A stretch of DNA of 5,352 nt, taken from positions 1 through 5,352 of the forward strand of contig JAJXXB010000147.1 in assembly GCA_021781315.1 (NCBI GenBank), given 5' to 3'. Of this stretch, positions 1-5,352 are shown piece by piece. A program made the translations under genes and the position numbers. Source of the DNA: Actinomycetes bacterium (GTDB taxonomy: Bacteria > Actinomycetota > Acidimicrobiia > Acidimicrobiales > RAAP-2). The notes beneath the pieces were generated by a model. It did not search any database and was not told the DNA's origin. It worked only from the letters and a program-made list of their open reading frames with translations. The number at the start of each line of letters is the position of its first letter. Within the stretch, counting starts at the first letter, position 1.

Positions 1-1380
1 GACCTGGGCCAGCACCCGATCGAGGCTCGCGTTTCTCGCCGGGCCCGTGCGCAGCAGATACGTGCCGTAGGCGGTGGCGCTCGAGACGGCGATCGTGTTC
101 TGAATCGCGGTGCCGAAAGAACCGCCCAGCTGCTGGGCCGTCGAGAGAACGGCCGAGGCCGCGCCGGTGTCGCGCGGGGCCACGTTGAAGAGGGCCATCG
201 ACGACAGGCTCACGAAGACCAGTCCAAGACCGAGGCTCGCGACCACCATCGCCGGCATGACGTGGGCGACGTACCCGCTGGTTGGCGTGACGTAGGAGAG
301 GAACCACAGGCCGGCCGCGGCCATCAGGGCCCCCACCGTGGCCAGGGGGCGCGGGCCGAGTCGCGGGAGCAATTGGCTCGCGGTCACGGCCGAGACGATG
401 ATCCCCACCGAGAAGGGCATGAAGACGAGCCCGGTCTTGACCGCTGAGTAGTGGTGAACGTCCTGGAAGTAGAAGGTCATGAAGAGGAACATGCCCATGA
501 GGGCCATGGCGACGAGGATCTGGGCCAGGAACGACCCGCCGCGCACCCGGTCGGTGAGCAGGCGCAGGGGCAAGAGGGGCTCGCGCCGGCGCGACTCGAT
601 CACAAAGAACAGCCCCAAGAGCACGGCGCCCGCGGCGATGAAGGGCCACGCACCATTCGAGCCCCAGCCGTCGGTCGACGCCTTGAAGACGCCGTAGACG
701 ACGCTCACCATCCCGGCGGTGGCGCTGAGCGCCCCGGGCACGTCGTAGTGGGGGTGTCCTTCGACCTTGGACTCGCGGATGTTCGGCGCGGCGAGGACCA
801 GGGCGAGGATCGCCATCGGGGTGTTGACGAAGAGGCACCACCGCCACGAGAAGTACTGGGTCAAGAGCCCCCCGGCGATCAAGCCGATCGCCGCGCCGAC
901 GCCGGCGAGCGCCCCGTAGACGCCAAAGGCCCGGGCCCGTTCGCGCGAATCGGTGAAGGTCACCGAGATCAACGAGAGCGCCGCGGGCGCGAGCAGGGCG
1001 CCAAAGACGCCCTGGAGCGCCCGGGCCGAGTAGAGCATGGCCTGGTTCTGGGCGAAGCCCCCCAGCAGCGACGCGCCGGCGAACCCCGCGAGGCCGGCCA
1101 TGAAGGCCTTCTTGCGCCCGAGGTAGTCGCCGACGCGCCCACCGAGCAGCAGAAAGCCGCCGAAGGTGAGCGTGTAGGCCGTGACCGCCCACTGGTAGTC
1201 CTTGGGCGCGATGTTCAGCCCGCCCATCGACGCGGGCAGCGCCGCGTGCGGCAGGGCGATGTTGACGATCGAGGCGTCGAGCACGACCATGAGCTGGGCG
1301 ATGGCGATCACGAACAGCGCGTACCAGCGCCGCGGATCCGGCGCATCGCCGGACGTGACCTTCTCGGTGAACGTGGACAT
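1..1380 (-). CDS. DHA2-family MFS drug:H+ antiporter-like transporter, C-terminal end cut off by the window edge
   Basis: This encodes an inner-membrane secondary transporter of the major facilitator superfamily, most like the 14-helix DHA2 (EmrB/QacA) group, which exports drugs or metabolites using the proton gradient. Reading leftward from the ATG at 1380 gives 460 residues with no stop before the edge. Visible motifs are LDASIVNIALP at about 34-44 (helix 1, motif D1 type), GGRVGDYLGRKKAF at 80-93 (motif A), RALQGVFGALLAPAALS at 120-136 (motif B) and GVGAAIGLIAGG at 160-171 followed by WRWCLFVNTP at 179-188 (motif C region and helix 6). About 13 hydrophobic segments can be traced, so probably only the last helix is missing. 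The start is supported by a G-run (1388-1393) 7 nt upstream, and no other usual start codon lies just upstream in frame. It follows ald by 78 bp on the same strand, so co-transcription is likely. The family is secure. The substrate is unknown, and drug resistance is only a family-level default. Confidence 0.93.
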   Translation of the reverse strand, partial: MSTFTEKVTSGDAPDPRRWYALFVIAIAQLMVVLDASIVNIALPHAALPASMGGLNIAPKDYQWAVTAYTLTFGGFLLLGGRVGDYLGRKKAFMAGLAGFAGASLLGGFAQNQAMLYSARALQGVFGALLAPAALSLISVTFTDSRERARAFGVYGALAGVGAAIGLIAGGLLTQYFSWRWCLFVNTPMAILALVLAAPNIRESKVEGHPHYDVPGALSATAGMVSVVYGVFKASTDGWGSNGAWPFIAAGAVLLGLFFVIESRRREPLLPLRLLTDRVRGGSFLAQILVAMALMGMFLFMTFYFQDVHHYSAVKTGLVFMPFSVGIIVSAVTASQLLPRLGPRPLATVGALMAAAGLWFLSYVTPTSGYVAHVMPAMVVASLGLGLVFVSLSSMALFNVAPRDTGAASAVLSTAQQLGGSFGTAIQNTIAVSSATAYGTYLLRTGPARNASLDRVLAQV

Positions 1381-1458
1381 GGTCAGACCCCCCTGCGCCA
1401 GTATTGCCGCTCCGGCCCCGCGTGCCGCGCACTTCGCGACACGTGGCCACCTCGTGGT

Positions 1459-2577
1459 CTAGAGGAAGGCCTCGAGCGGGGTGTAGGGAAGGCCGTGCGC
1501 TTCGGCGACGGGGCCGTAGGTGACCGAGCCGTTCACGACGTTCACGCCCTCGGCGAGCGCCGCGTCCGCCACGACCGCGTCGCGCCAGCCCTTGTTGGCC
1601 AGTTCGAGCGTGTAGGGCAGCGTGGCGTTGGCCAGCGCGTAGGTCGAGGTGTTGGGCACCGCGCCCGGCATGTTGGCCACGCAGTAGAAGATCGATCCGT
1701 TGACCTCGAAGACCGGGTCCGAGTGCGTGGTCGGTCGCGTCGCCTCGAAGCACCCGCCCTGGTCGACGGCGATGTCCACGAGCACCGAGCCCGCCTTCAT
1801 CTGGGCGACCAGGTCGTTGCTCACGAGCTTGGGGGCCTTGGCGCCCACGACGAGCACCGCGCCGATCACGAGGTCGGCGTCAATGCAGGCCTCCTCGATC
1901 GCGTGCGTCGACGACGCGATGGTCTGGACGCGACCATCGAAGTGGTGATCGAGCGCGCGCAGGCGCTCGAGGTTGCGGTCGATGATCTTCACGTTGGCGT
2001 GCAGCCCGACGGCGAGCGTCGCCGCCGACAGACCCGACACGCCCGCCCCGATCACCACGACGTTGGTGGGTGCCACGCCGGGCACGCCACTGATCAGAGC
2101 GCCGCGTCCGCCGCCCGGGCGCATGAGGTGATACGAGCCCACCAGGGGCGCCATGCGGCCGGCGACTTCGCTCATGGGAGCGAGCAGCGGCAGCGAGTTG
2201 TTGGCCAGGCGCACCGTCTCGTAGGCGATCGACACGTTGGAGGCGGCCATCAGCGCGTCGGTGCACTCGCGCGACGCGGCCAGGTGCAGGTACGTGAACA
2301 GGATCTGGTCCGGGTGGGCCTTCAAGCGCTCGTACTCGGGGGCGACCGGCTCCTTCACCTTGAGCAGCAGCTCGGCCTCGGCCCAGACGTCGTCCGCGCT
2401 GTCGAGAATCGTCGCGCCGGTGGCCACGTAGTCCTCGTCGGAGATCGACGATCCCACGCCGGCGCCGCGCTCGACCAGGACGCGATGTCCCGCCACGACG
2501 AGCTCGCGCACGCCGGCCGGGGTCAGCGCGACGCGGTTCTCGTCGGTCTTGATTTCCTTGGGTACTCCGATGATCAT
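1459..2577 (-). CDS. ald: Alanine dehydrogenase (NAD+)
   Basis: This cytoplasmic enzyme catalyses L-alanine + NAD+ + H2O to pyruvate + NH4+ + NADH, reversibly. The 372 residues match the usual family length of about 370 and align from end to end with mycobacterial Ald. Residues corresponding to the known active site are present: Arg15, Lys75 in LLKVKEP, His98 in TYLHLA (shifted by a two-residue insertion near 87-90) and Asp272 in DIAVDQGG. The NAD+-binding Rossmann motif [10 protein letters not shown] lies at 173-182, with the ribose-binding Asp at 200. The signatures [13 protein letters not shown] (129-141) and [18 protein letters not shown] (298-315) are also typical. The ATG at 2577 gives the canonical N-terminus [10 protein letters not shown]; a weak A/G-rich ribosome site lies about 9 nt upstream. 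The gene lies 40 bp after the aldehyde dehydrogenase gene on the same strand. I infer that it recycles alanine made by the aminotransferase encoded at 4751. In mycobacteria ald is controlled by the Lrp/AsnC protein AldR, which makes the regulator gene at 4239 relevant. Confidence 0.96.
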   Translation of the reverse strand: MIIGVPKEIKTDENRVALTPAGVRELVVAGHRVLVERGAGVGSSISDEDYVATGATILDSADDVWAEAELLLKVKEPVAPEYERLKAHPDQILFTYLHLAASRECTDALMAASNVSIAYETVRLANNSLPLLAPMSEVAGRMAPLVGSYHLMRPGGGRGALISGVPGVAPTNVVVIGAGVSGLSAATLAVGLHANVKIIDRNLERLRALDHHFDGRVQTIASSTHAIEEACIDADLVIGAVLVVGAKAPKLVSNDLVAQMKAGSVLVDIAVDQGGCFEATRPTTHSDPVFEVNGSIFYCVANMPGAVPNTSTYALANATLPYTLELANKGWRDAVVADAALAEGVNVVNGSVTYGPVAEAHGLPYTPLEAFL

Positions 2578-2606
2578 CGTTGATCGCTCTTTCTGCTCAC
2601 TGCCGT

Positions 2607-2617
2607 TGGCGACGCCA
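2607..2617. repeat. Short perfect palindrome between the aldehyde dehydrogenase gene and ald
   Basis: TGGCG-A-CGCCA lies directly after the aldehyde dehydrogenase stop codon, in the 40-bp gap before ald. As RNA it could form only a stem of about four G/C-rich pairs with a three-base loop. No T-run follows on the minus strand, so it is unlikely to be an intrinsic terminator. It could be a minor RNA processing or stability element, or chance. Confidence 0.3.
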
Positions 2618-4045
2618 CTAGGCCTCGATGTTGTGCATCACGTGCTTGATGCGCGTGTAGTCCTCGAAACCGTAGACCGAGAGGTCCTTACCGTATCCCG
2701 AGCTCTTGAATCCGCCGTGGGGCATCTCGGCGACCATCGGGATGTGGGTGTTGACCCACACGCAGCCGAAGTCGAGGTCGCGCGTGAAGCGCATGGCCCG
2801 GCCGTGGTCCGCGGTCCAGACCGAGGAGGCGAGCCCGTAGTTCACGCCGTTGGCGAACTCGAGTGCCTGGGCCTCGTCGGTGAACTTCTGGACCGTGATG
2901 ACGGGCCCGAAGATCTCGTTCTGGATCATCTCGTCGTCCTGGTGCAGGTCGGCCACGACCGTGGGGGCGATGAAGTAGCCCGCGTCGCCCACGCGCTCAC
3001 CGCCCGCGGCGAAGGACGCGTGCTGGGGCTTGCGTCCGAGGAACCCGGTGACGCGCTGAAGCTGGTTGGCGTTGTTGACCGGTCCGAAGAGGGCGTCGTC
3101 GCTGTCGGGCTGGCCGATGATCGTGTGCTTGGCCTGGTCGGCGAGAGCGTCGACAAAGTCGCCGTAGACCTTGGGCCCGACGAGGACGCGCGTCGCCGCG
3201 GTGCAGTCCTGGCCGGCGTTGAAGAAGCCCGCGATGGCGATGCCCTCCGCCGCGGCCGCGAGGTCGACGTCGTCAAAGACGATGACCGGGGCCTTGCCGC
3301 CCAGTTCGAGGTGCACGCGCTTGAGCGTCTGCGAGGCGGTCGCGGCGACCTCCATGCCCGCGCGCACCGAACCCGTCACCGAGACCATCGCCGGCACCGG
3401 GTGCTCGACGAGGGCCCGACCGGTGTCGCGGTCGCCGCAGACCACGTTGAAGACGCCGGCGGGAAGGACCTCGGCCATCAACTGGGCCATGAAGAGCGTT
3501 GAGGCCGGCGTCGAGTCGCCGGGCTTGAGCACCATCGTGTTGCCCGCCGCGATCGCCGGGGCCCACTTCCACACCGCCATCATCATCGGGTAGTTCCAGG
3601 GCGTGACCGCGCCGCACACGCCGACCGGCTCGCGCCGTACGTAGGACGTCATGCCCGCCATGTACTCGGTGGCCCCGCGGCCCTCGAGCAGACGCGCCGC
3701 GCCCGCGAAGAATCGAATCTGGTCGAGCATCGGCGGCATCTCTTCGGCGAGCGTGACCGCGATGATCTTGCCGGTGTTCTCCGCCTCGACGGCGACGAGC
3801 TCATCCTGACGGGCCTCGAGGAGATCGGCGATCTTCAAGAGGGCGCGCGAGCGCTCCGACGGCGTGGTGCGACGCCACGCAGCGAAGGCCTTGGCCGCGA
3901 CCTGGACCGCGGCGTCGATGTCCGAGGCGTCCGACACCGGCATCTCGGCGAAGGGCTGGCCGGTGGCCGGGTTGATCAACTCGGTGTACGTTCCCGACTT
4001 CGGCGCGACGTACTCTCCCCCGATGAAGTTTTCTAGGCGACGCAT
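2618..4045 (-). CDS. patD: 4-aminobutyraldehyde (gamma-aminobutyraldehyde) dehydrogenase, PatD type
   Basis: This is an NAD(P)+-dependent aldehyde dehydrogenase, predicted to oxidise 4-aminobutyraldehyde (in equilibrium with 1-pyrroline) to 4-aminobutyrate in putrescine breakdown. Its 475 residues match E. coli PatD (474 aa) in length and along the whole chain. Matching stretches include FFAGAAR (112-118), HLELGGKAPVIVFDD (245-259), NAGQDCTAA (276-284), ASSVWT (406-411) and the tail MPHGGFKSSGYGKD (441-454). Catalytic elements are present: PWNY with Asn151 for the oxyanion hole, LKP with Lys174 for the cofactor, general base Glu247, nucleophile Cys281 and Glu377 in NEIFGP. The ATG at 4045 follows a strong GGAGG ribosome site with a 5-nt spacer. 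It is the first gene of the leftward operon and is divergent from an Lrp/AsnC regulator and aminotransferase. Related betaine-aldehyde or other aminoaldehyde dehydrogenases look similar, so the exact aldehyde is inferred from similarity and context. Confidence 0.9.
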   Translation of the reverse strand: MRRLENFIGGEYVAPKSGTYTELINPATGQPFAEMPVSDASDIDAAVQVAAKAFAAWRRTTPSERSRALLKIADLLEARQDELVAVEAENTGKIIAVTLAEEMPPMLDQIRFFAGAARLLEGRGATEYMAGMTSYVRREPVGVCGAVTPWNYPMMMAVWKWAPAIAAGNTMVLKPGDSTPASTLFMAQLMAEVLPAGVFNVVCGDRDTGRALVEHPVPAMVSVTGSVRAGMEVAATASQTLKRVHLELGGKAPVIVFDDVDLAAAAEGIAIAGFFNAGQDCTAATRVLVGPKVYGDFVDALADQAKHTIIGQPDSDDALFGPVNNANQLQRVTGFLGRKPQHASFAAGGERVGDAGYFIAPTVVADLHQDDEMIQNEIFGPVITVQKFTDEAQALEFANGVNYGLASSVWTADHGRAMRFTRDLDFGCVWVNTHIPMVAEMPHGGFKSSGYGKDLSVYGFEDYTRIKHVMHNIEA

Positions 4046-4049
4046 GGTT

Positions 4050-4057
4050 CCCTCCTC
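4050..4057 (-). promoter_or_regulatory. Ribosome binding site of the aldehyde dehydrogenase gene
   Basis: On the minus strand this reads GAGGAGGG, containing the full GGAGG core 5 nt before the ATG at 4045. It is the strongest ribosome site in the window and fixes the start of this gene. Confidence 0.85.
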
Positions 4058-4061
4058 GTGA

Positions 4062-4074
4062 CCGGTTCAACCGG
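4062..4074. repeat. Perfect 13-bp inverted repeat, candidate operator
   Basis: CCGGTT-C-AACCGG is a perfect palindrome with 6-bp arms and one central base. It lies just upstream of the aldehyde dehydrogenase ribosome site, flanked by two copies of CGTGAC (4057-4062 and 4075-4080). It would probably fall in the leader or around the transcription start of the leftward operon, a common place for a repressor site. The binding protein is unknown; the neighbouring Lrp/AsnC protein is one candidate. Confidence 0.45.
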
Positions 4075-4101
4075 CGTGACAACAGCCACTCTTACAGACC
4101 C

Positions 4102-4115
4102 GCGCGGGGCCGCGC
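4102..4115. repeat. G/C-rich inverted repeat in the divergent region
   Basis: GCGCGG-GG-CCGCGC has 6-bp arms around two bases. It consists only of G and C in a G+C-rich genome, so chance is a serious alternative. No T-run follows on either strand, so it does not look like a terminator. Confidence 0.25.
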
Positions 4116-4155
4116 AAACCCTGGTCGAAGGAAAAAGTACCTCCGGGGGGTATTT

Positions 4156-4172
4156 ACGACGCATTCCGTCGT
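4156..4172. repeat. Inverted repeat ahead of the regulator gene, candidate autoregulatory operator
   Basis: ACGACG-CATTC-CGTCGT has perfect 6-bp arms and a 5-bp spacer. It ends 10 bp upstream of the proposed -10 box (4183-4188) and covers the place where the -35 element would lie. Bound protein there would block RNA polymerase, the usual geometry for autorepression by Lrp/AsnC regulators. It does not match the E. coli Lrp consensus; sites for other family members vary. Confidence 0.4.
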
Positions 4173-4182
4173 CGAGAGGCCC

Positions 4183-4188
4183 TATACT
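4183..4188 (+). promoter_or_regulatory. Candidate -10 box of the regulator-aminotransferase unit
   Basis: TATACT matches the sigma-70/SigA -10 consensus at five of six positions and stands out in G+C-rich surroundings. A start of transcription near 4195 would give a leader of about 45 nt before the ATG at 4239. No good -35 hexamer is found at 16-18 bp upstream (CGCATT or similar), which is common in actinobacterial promoters or may mean that an activator is needed. Confidence 0.45.
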
Positions 4189-4226
4189 GTTCGTATCCGC
4201 AGCCACGGGGCCATCGGCCACCGAGC

Positions 4227-4233
4227 GGGGAGA
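4227..4233 (+). promoter_or_regulatory. Ribosome binding site of the Lrp/AsnC gene
   Basis: GGGGAGA lies 5 nt before the ATG at 4239. It decides the start: no other ATG, GTG or TTG occurs in frame before the conserved helix-turn-helix domain begins. Confidence 0.7.
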
Positions 4234-4238
4234 AACCA

Positions 4239-4754
4239 ATGCCAGGACCTACGTCACCACGCCAAACCAAGACGGGCGAGCGCAACCTCGACGTCACCAC
4301 GGCGCCGGGCGGTCTTGACTCGATCGATCGACAGATCATCAGCCACCTCCAGCGCGACGGTCGCCGCCCCTACGGGGCGATCGCCGAGGACGTGGGTCTC
4401 TCCGAGGCCGCGGTGCGTCGGCGCGTGCAGCGCCTCAAGGACGCCGGCGTGATGCAGATCGTCGCCATCACCGACCCGCTGCAGTTGGGCTTCGGTCGAG
4501 AGGCACTGGTCGGCATCCGCTGCCACGGCGACGTGCGCTTGGTGGCCGACAAGATCGCGGCGATCGAGGAAGCGAACTACGTGGTCATGACCGCGGGCAG
4601 CTTCGATCTGATCGCCGAGTTGATCGCCGTCGACGACAACGCGCTCGTTCACCTTCTCAATGATTCGATCCGCTCGATCCCGGGCGTGACCGAAGTTGAA
4701 ACCTTTCTGTATTTGAAACTTTCAAAGCAGACCTATGCATGGGGGACCAAATGA
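4239..4754 (+). CDS. Lrp/AsnC-family transcriptional regulator
   Basis: This 171-residue DNA-binding protein has the two domains of the feast/famine regulator family. An N-terminal helix-turn-helix spans about 26-75, beginning LDSIDRQIISHLQRDGRRPY, with SEAAVRRRVQRLKDAGV (55-71) as the recognition helix. A C-terminal RAM (AsnC ligand-binding) domain spans about 88-165 and includes TAGSFDLIAEL (118-128), where the family's G-x-Y/F-D turn lies at the effector site. A polar 25-residue extension precedes the first domain and makes it longer than the usual 150-160 residues. Such proteins form dimers to octamers and respond to amino acids. The gene is divergent from the aldehyde dehydrogenase-ald operon and overlaps the aminotransferase start by 4 bp. 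I infer that it controls both arms and perhaps senses alanine or a pathway amino acid. An AldR-like role is possible because mycobacterial AldR controls ald. Its last 16 codons are unusually A+T-rich. Confidence 0.93.
   Translation: MPGPTSPRQTKTGERNLDVTTAPGGLDSIDRQIISHLQRDGRRPYGAIAEDVGLSEAAVRRRVQRLKDAGVMQIVAITDPLQLGFGREALVGIRCHGDVRLVADKIAAIEEANYVVMTAGSFDLIAELIAVDDNALVHLLNDSIRSIPGVTEVETFLYLKLSKQTYAWGTK
4712..4726. repeat. Perfect 15-bp A+T-rich palindrome inside the regulator's 3' end
   Basis: TTTGAAA-C-TTTCAAA has perfect 7-bp arms around one base and lies 24 bp before the aminotransferase start. A related half-copy, TTGAAACCTTTC, precedes it at 4696-4707, so the shared TTGAAAC begins 17 bp earlier. 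The codons that spell it (TTG, AAA, CTT, TCA) are otherwise avoided in this G+C-rich window. This suggests, without proving it, selection on the DNA or RNA rather than only on the protein. It could be an operator or an RNA element affecting the downstream gene. Confidence 0.5.
4741..4746 (+). promoter_or_regulatory. Ribosome binding site of the aminotransferase gene
   Basis: GGGGGA lies 4 nt before the ATG at 4751, inside the last codons of the regulator gene. It supports this ATG over the in-frame ATG five codons later. With the ATGA overlap it points to coupled translation. Confidence 0.55.
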
Positions 4755-5352
4755 CAATCCACGAAATGATTACGGACGGAATCGCCGTCACGAATCCCGA
4801 ACACGAGAGCCATACGTTCTCGGAGAGGGCCCGGCGCAACCTCTGGCTGCAGATGTCACGAATGGGTTCGTACTCCGAGACCAACGAGATTCCGATCATG
4901 GTTCGCGGAGAGGGCACGTACGTCTACGACGCCAACGGCACGCGCTACTTCGACGGCCTGTCGGGACTGTTCACGAACTCGCTCGGCCACGGGCGCACCG
5001 ACATCGGACAGGCCGCGGCCAAGCAGATCGGTGAGCTCGGCTTCTTCCCGCTGTGGACCTACGCCCACCCGCGGGCCATCGAGCTGGCCGAGAAGATCGC
5101 CAGCCTGACTCCCGGCGACCTCAATCGAGTCTTCTTCACCACCGGTGGCGGCGAAGCGGTCGAGAGCGCCTGGAAGCTGGCTCGCCAGTACCACCGCCTG
5201 CGCGGCGACGTGGATCGCTACAAGGTGATCAGCCGCGACGTGGCCTACCACGGCACGACGATGGGCGCCCTGACGATCACCTCGCTCGACGGCTACCGCA
5301 AGCCGTTCGAGCCGCTCGTTCCCGGCGCGATCAAGGTGCCGGCGGTGAACTT
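4751..5352 (+). CDS. Class III PLP-dependent aminotransferase, putrescine/omega-amine:pyruvate type, C-terminal part missing
   Basis: This enzyme would transfer an amino group from an omega-amine or diamine to a keto acid using pyridoxal phosphate. Only the first 200 residues of roughly 450 are present. Family marks are RGEGTYVYDANGTRYFDGLSGL (52-73, split as RGEGTYVYDANG and TRYFDGLSGL), NSLGHGR (76-82), the cofactor phosphate-binding turn TTGGGEAVESAWK (130-142) and AYHGTTMGAL (165-174), where Tyr166 stacks on the PLP ring. The catalytic lysine lies beyond the window edge. The pattern LWLQMSRM near 31-38 and FFPLWTYAHP near 98-107 resembles actinobacterial and SpuC-like putrescine:pyruvate aminotransferases. 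The start overlaps the regulator stop as ATGA. The phosphate-binding turn has Gly134 where relatives usually have Ser or Ala. With the divergent 4-aminobutyraldehyde dehydrogenase it would give a two-step route from putrescine to 4-aminobutyrate. Other amine donors, such as beta-alanine or taurine-like compounds, cannot be excluded. Confidence 0.9.
   Translation, partial: MTIHEMITDGIAVTNPEHESHTFSERARRNLWLQMSRMGSYSETNEIPIMVRGEGTYVYDANGTRYFDGLSGLFTNSLGHGRTDIGQAAAKQIGELGFFPLWTYAHPRAIELAEKIASLTPGDLNRVFFTTGGGEAVESAWKLARQYHRLRGDVDRYKVISRDVAYHGTTMGALTITSLDGYRKPFEPLVPGAIKVPAVN

Larger units (their letters stand above)
4046..4238. promoter_or_regulatory. Divergent control region between the aldehyde dehydrogenase gene and the Lrp/AsnC regulator gene
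   Basis: This 193-bp non-coding stretch separates two divergent transcription units and must contain at least one promoter for each. It holds a ribosome site at each end, a plausible -10 box for the rightward unit at 4183-4188, and inverted repeats at 4062-4074, 4102-4115 and 4156-4172. A 15-bp near-palindrome with one mismatch pair, TACCTCCGGGGGGTA, lies at 4138-4152. CGTGAC occurs twice (4057-4062 and 4075-4080), flanking the first inverted repeat. Regulators of the Lrp/AsnC family commonly bind next to their own genes, so binding here by the adjacent regulator is the simplest inference. No leftward promoter could be fixed with confidence. Confidence 0.8.

Noticed and set aside
1381..1458. 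Small gene or RNA in the ald-MFS gap
   Set aside because: The gap is 78 bp with no coding potential, strong structure or promoter-like motif beyond the MFS ribosome site.
1445..1462. Small hairpin CCAC-CTC-GTGG at the end of ald as a terminator
   Set aside because: The stem is only four clean pairs, overlaps the stop-codon region, and has no T-run on the minus strand.
451..2583. A 710-codon open frame on the plus strand, antisense to the MFS and ald genes
   Set aside because: The translation is rich in Arg, Gly, His, Asp and Glu with no recognisable domain, and it lies opposite two well-conserved genes. Long antisense frames are a known result of G/C-rich third codon positions.
2549..3502. 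A 317-codon open frame on the plus strand, antisense to the aldehyde dehydrogenase gene
   Set aside because: It is a mirror of the aldehyde dehydrogenase codon pattern, with a low-complexity Val/Asp/Arg/Gly composition and no family signature.
4089..4117. Possible leftward promoter for the aldehyde dehydrogenase operon (TTGCGC, 17 bp, TAAGAG on the minus strand)
   Set aside because: Each hexamer matches the consensus at only three of six positions, so it is not better than chance. A promoter must exist nearby, but the sequence does not fix it.
4713..4739. Internal promoter for the aminotransferase (TTGAAA as -35 with TATGCA as -10)
   Set aside because: The -35 is good, but the spacer is only 15 bp and the -10 is poor. 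The start of transcription would fall within the ribosome site.

Overview
The window is high-G+C bacterial DNA (about two thirds G+C by eye, with codons ending mostly in G or C). The protein sequences resemble actinobacterial ones: the alanine dehydrogenase is close to the mycobacterial enzyme, and the aldehyde dehydrogenase, Lrp/AsnC and aminotransferase trio resembles putrescine-utilisation clusters of actinomycetes. An actinomycete or related actinobacterium is the best guess. The lineage below phylum cannot be told from this sequence.

Layout: two divergent transcription units fire from a 193-bp intergenic region at 4046-4238. Leftward (minus strand) run an aldehyde dehydrogenase of the 4-aminobutyraldehyde dehydrogenase (PatD) type (4045-2618), alanine dehydrogenase Ald (2577-1459), and a DHA2-family drug:H+ antiporter-like MFS protein (from 1380, running off the left edge after 460 codons). 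The gaps are 40 and 78 bp with no convincing terminator, so one operon is likely. Rightward (plus strand) run an Lrp/AsnC-family regulator (4239-4754) and a class III PLP-dependent omega-aminotransferase (from 4751, running off the right edge after 200 codons). These two overlap by 4 bp (ATGA).

How they may work together (inference): an aminotransferase of this class would move an amino group from a diamine such as putrescine to pyruvate or 2-oxoglutarate. The aminoaldehyde produced is the substrate of the PatD-like dehydrogenase, giving 4-aminobutyrate. If pyruvate is the acceptor, the by-product is L-alanine, and Ald would oxidise it back to pyruvate and ammonium with NADH formation. The three enzymes would then form a closed nitrogen-releasing cycle. 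The Lrp/AsnC protein sits between the two arms and is the natural candidate regulator. The MFS protein may export an amino acid, a polyamine or an unrelated compound.

The intergenic region carries several inverted repeats, a ribosome binding site at each end and a plausible -10 box for the regulator. A perfect 15-bp A+T-rich palindrome lies inside the 3' end of the regulator gene, where codon choice departs sharply from the rest of the window. No RNA genes, CRISPR arrays, insertion sequences or attachment sites were seen. The window looks like an ordinary catabolic locus. The parts most worth a second look are the Ald coupling and the regulatory architecture.
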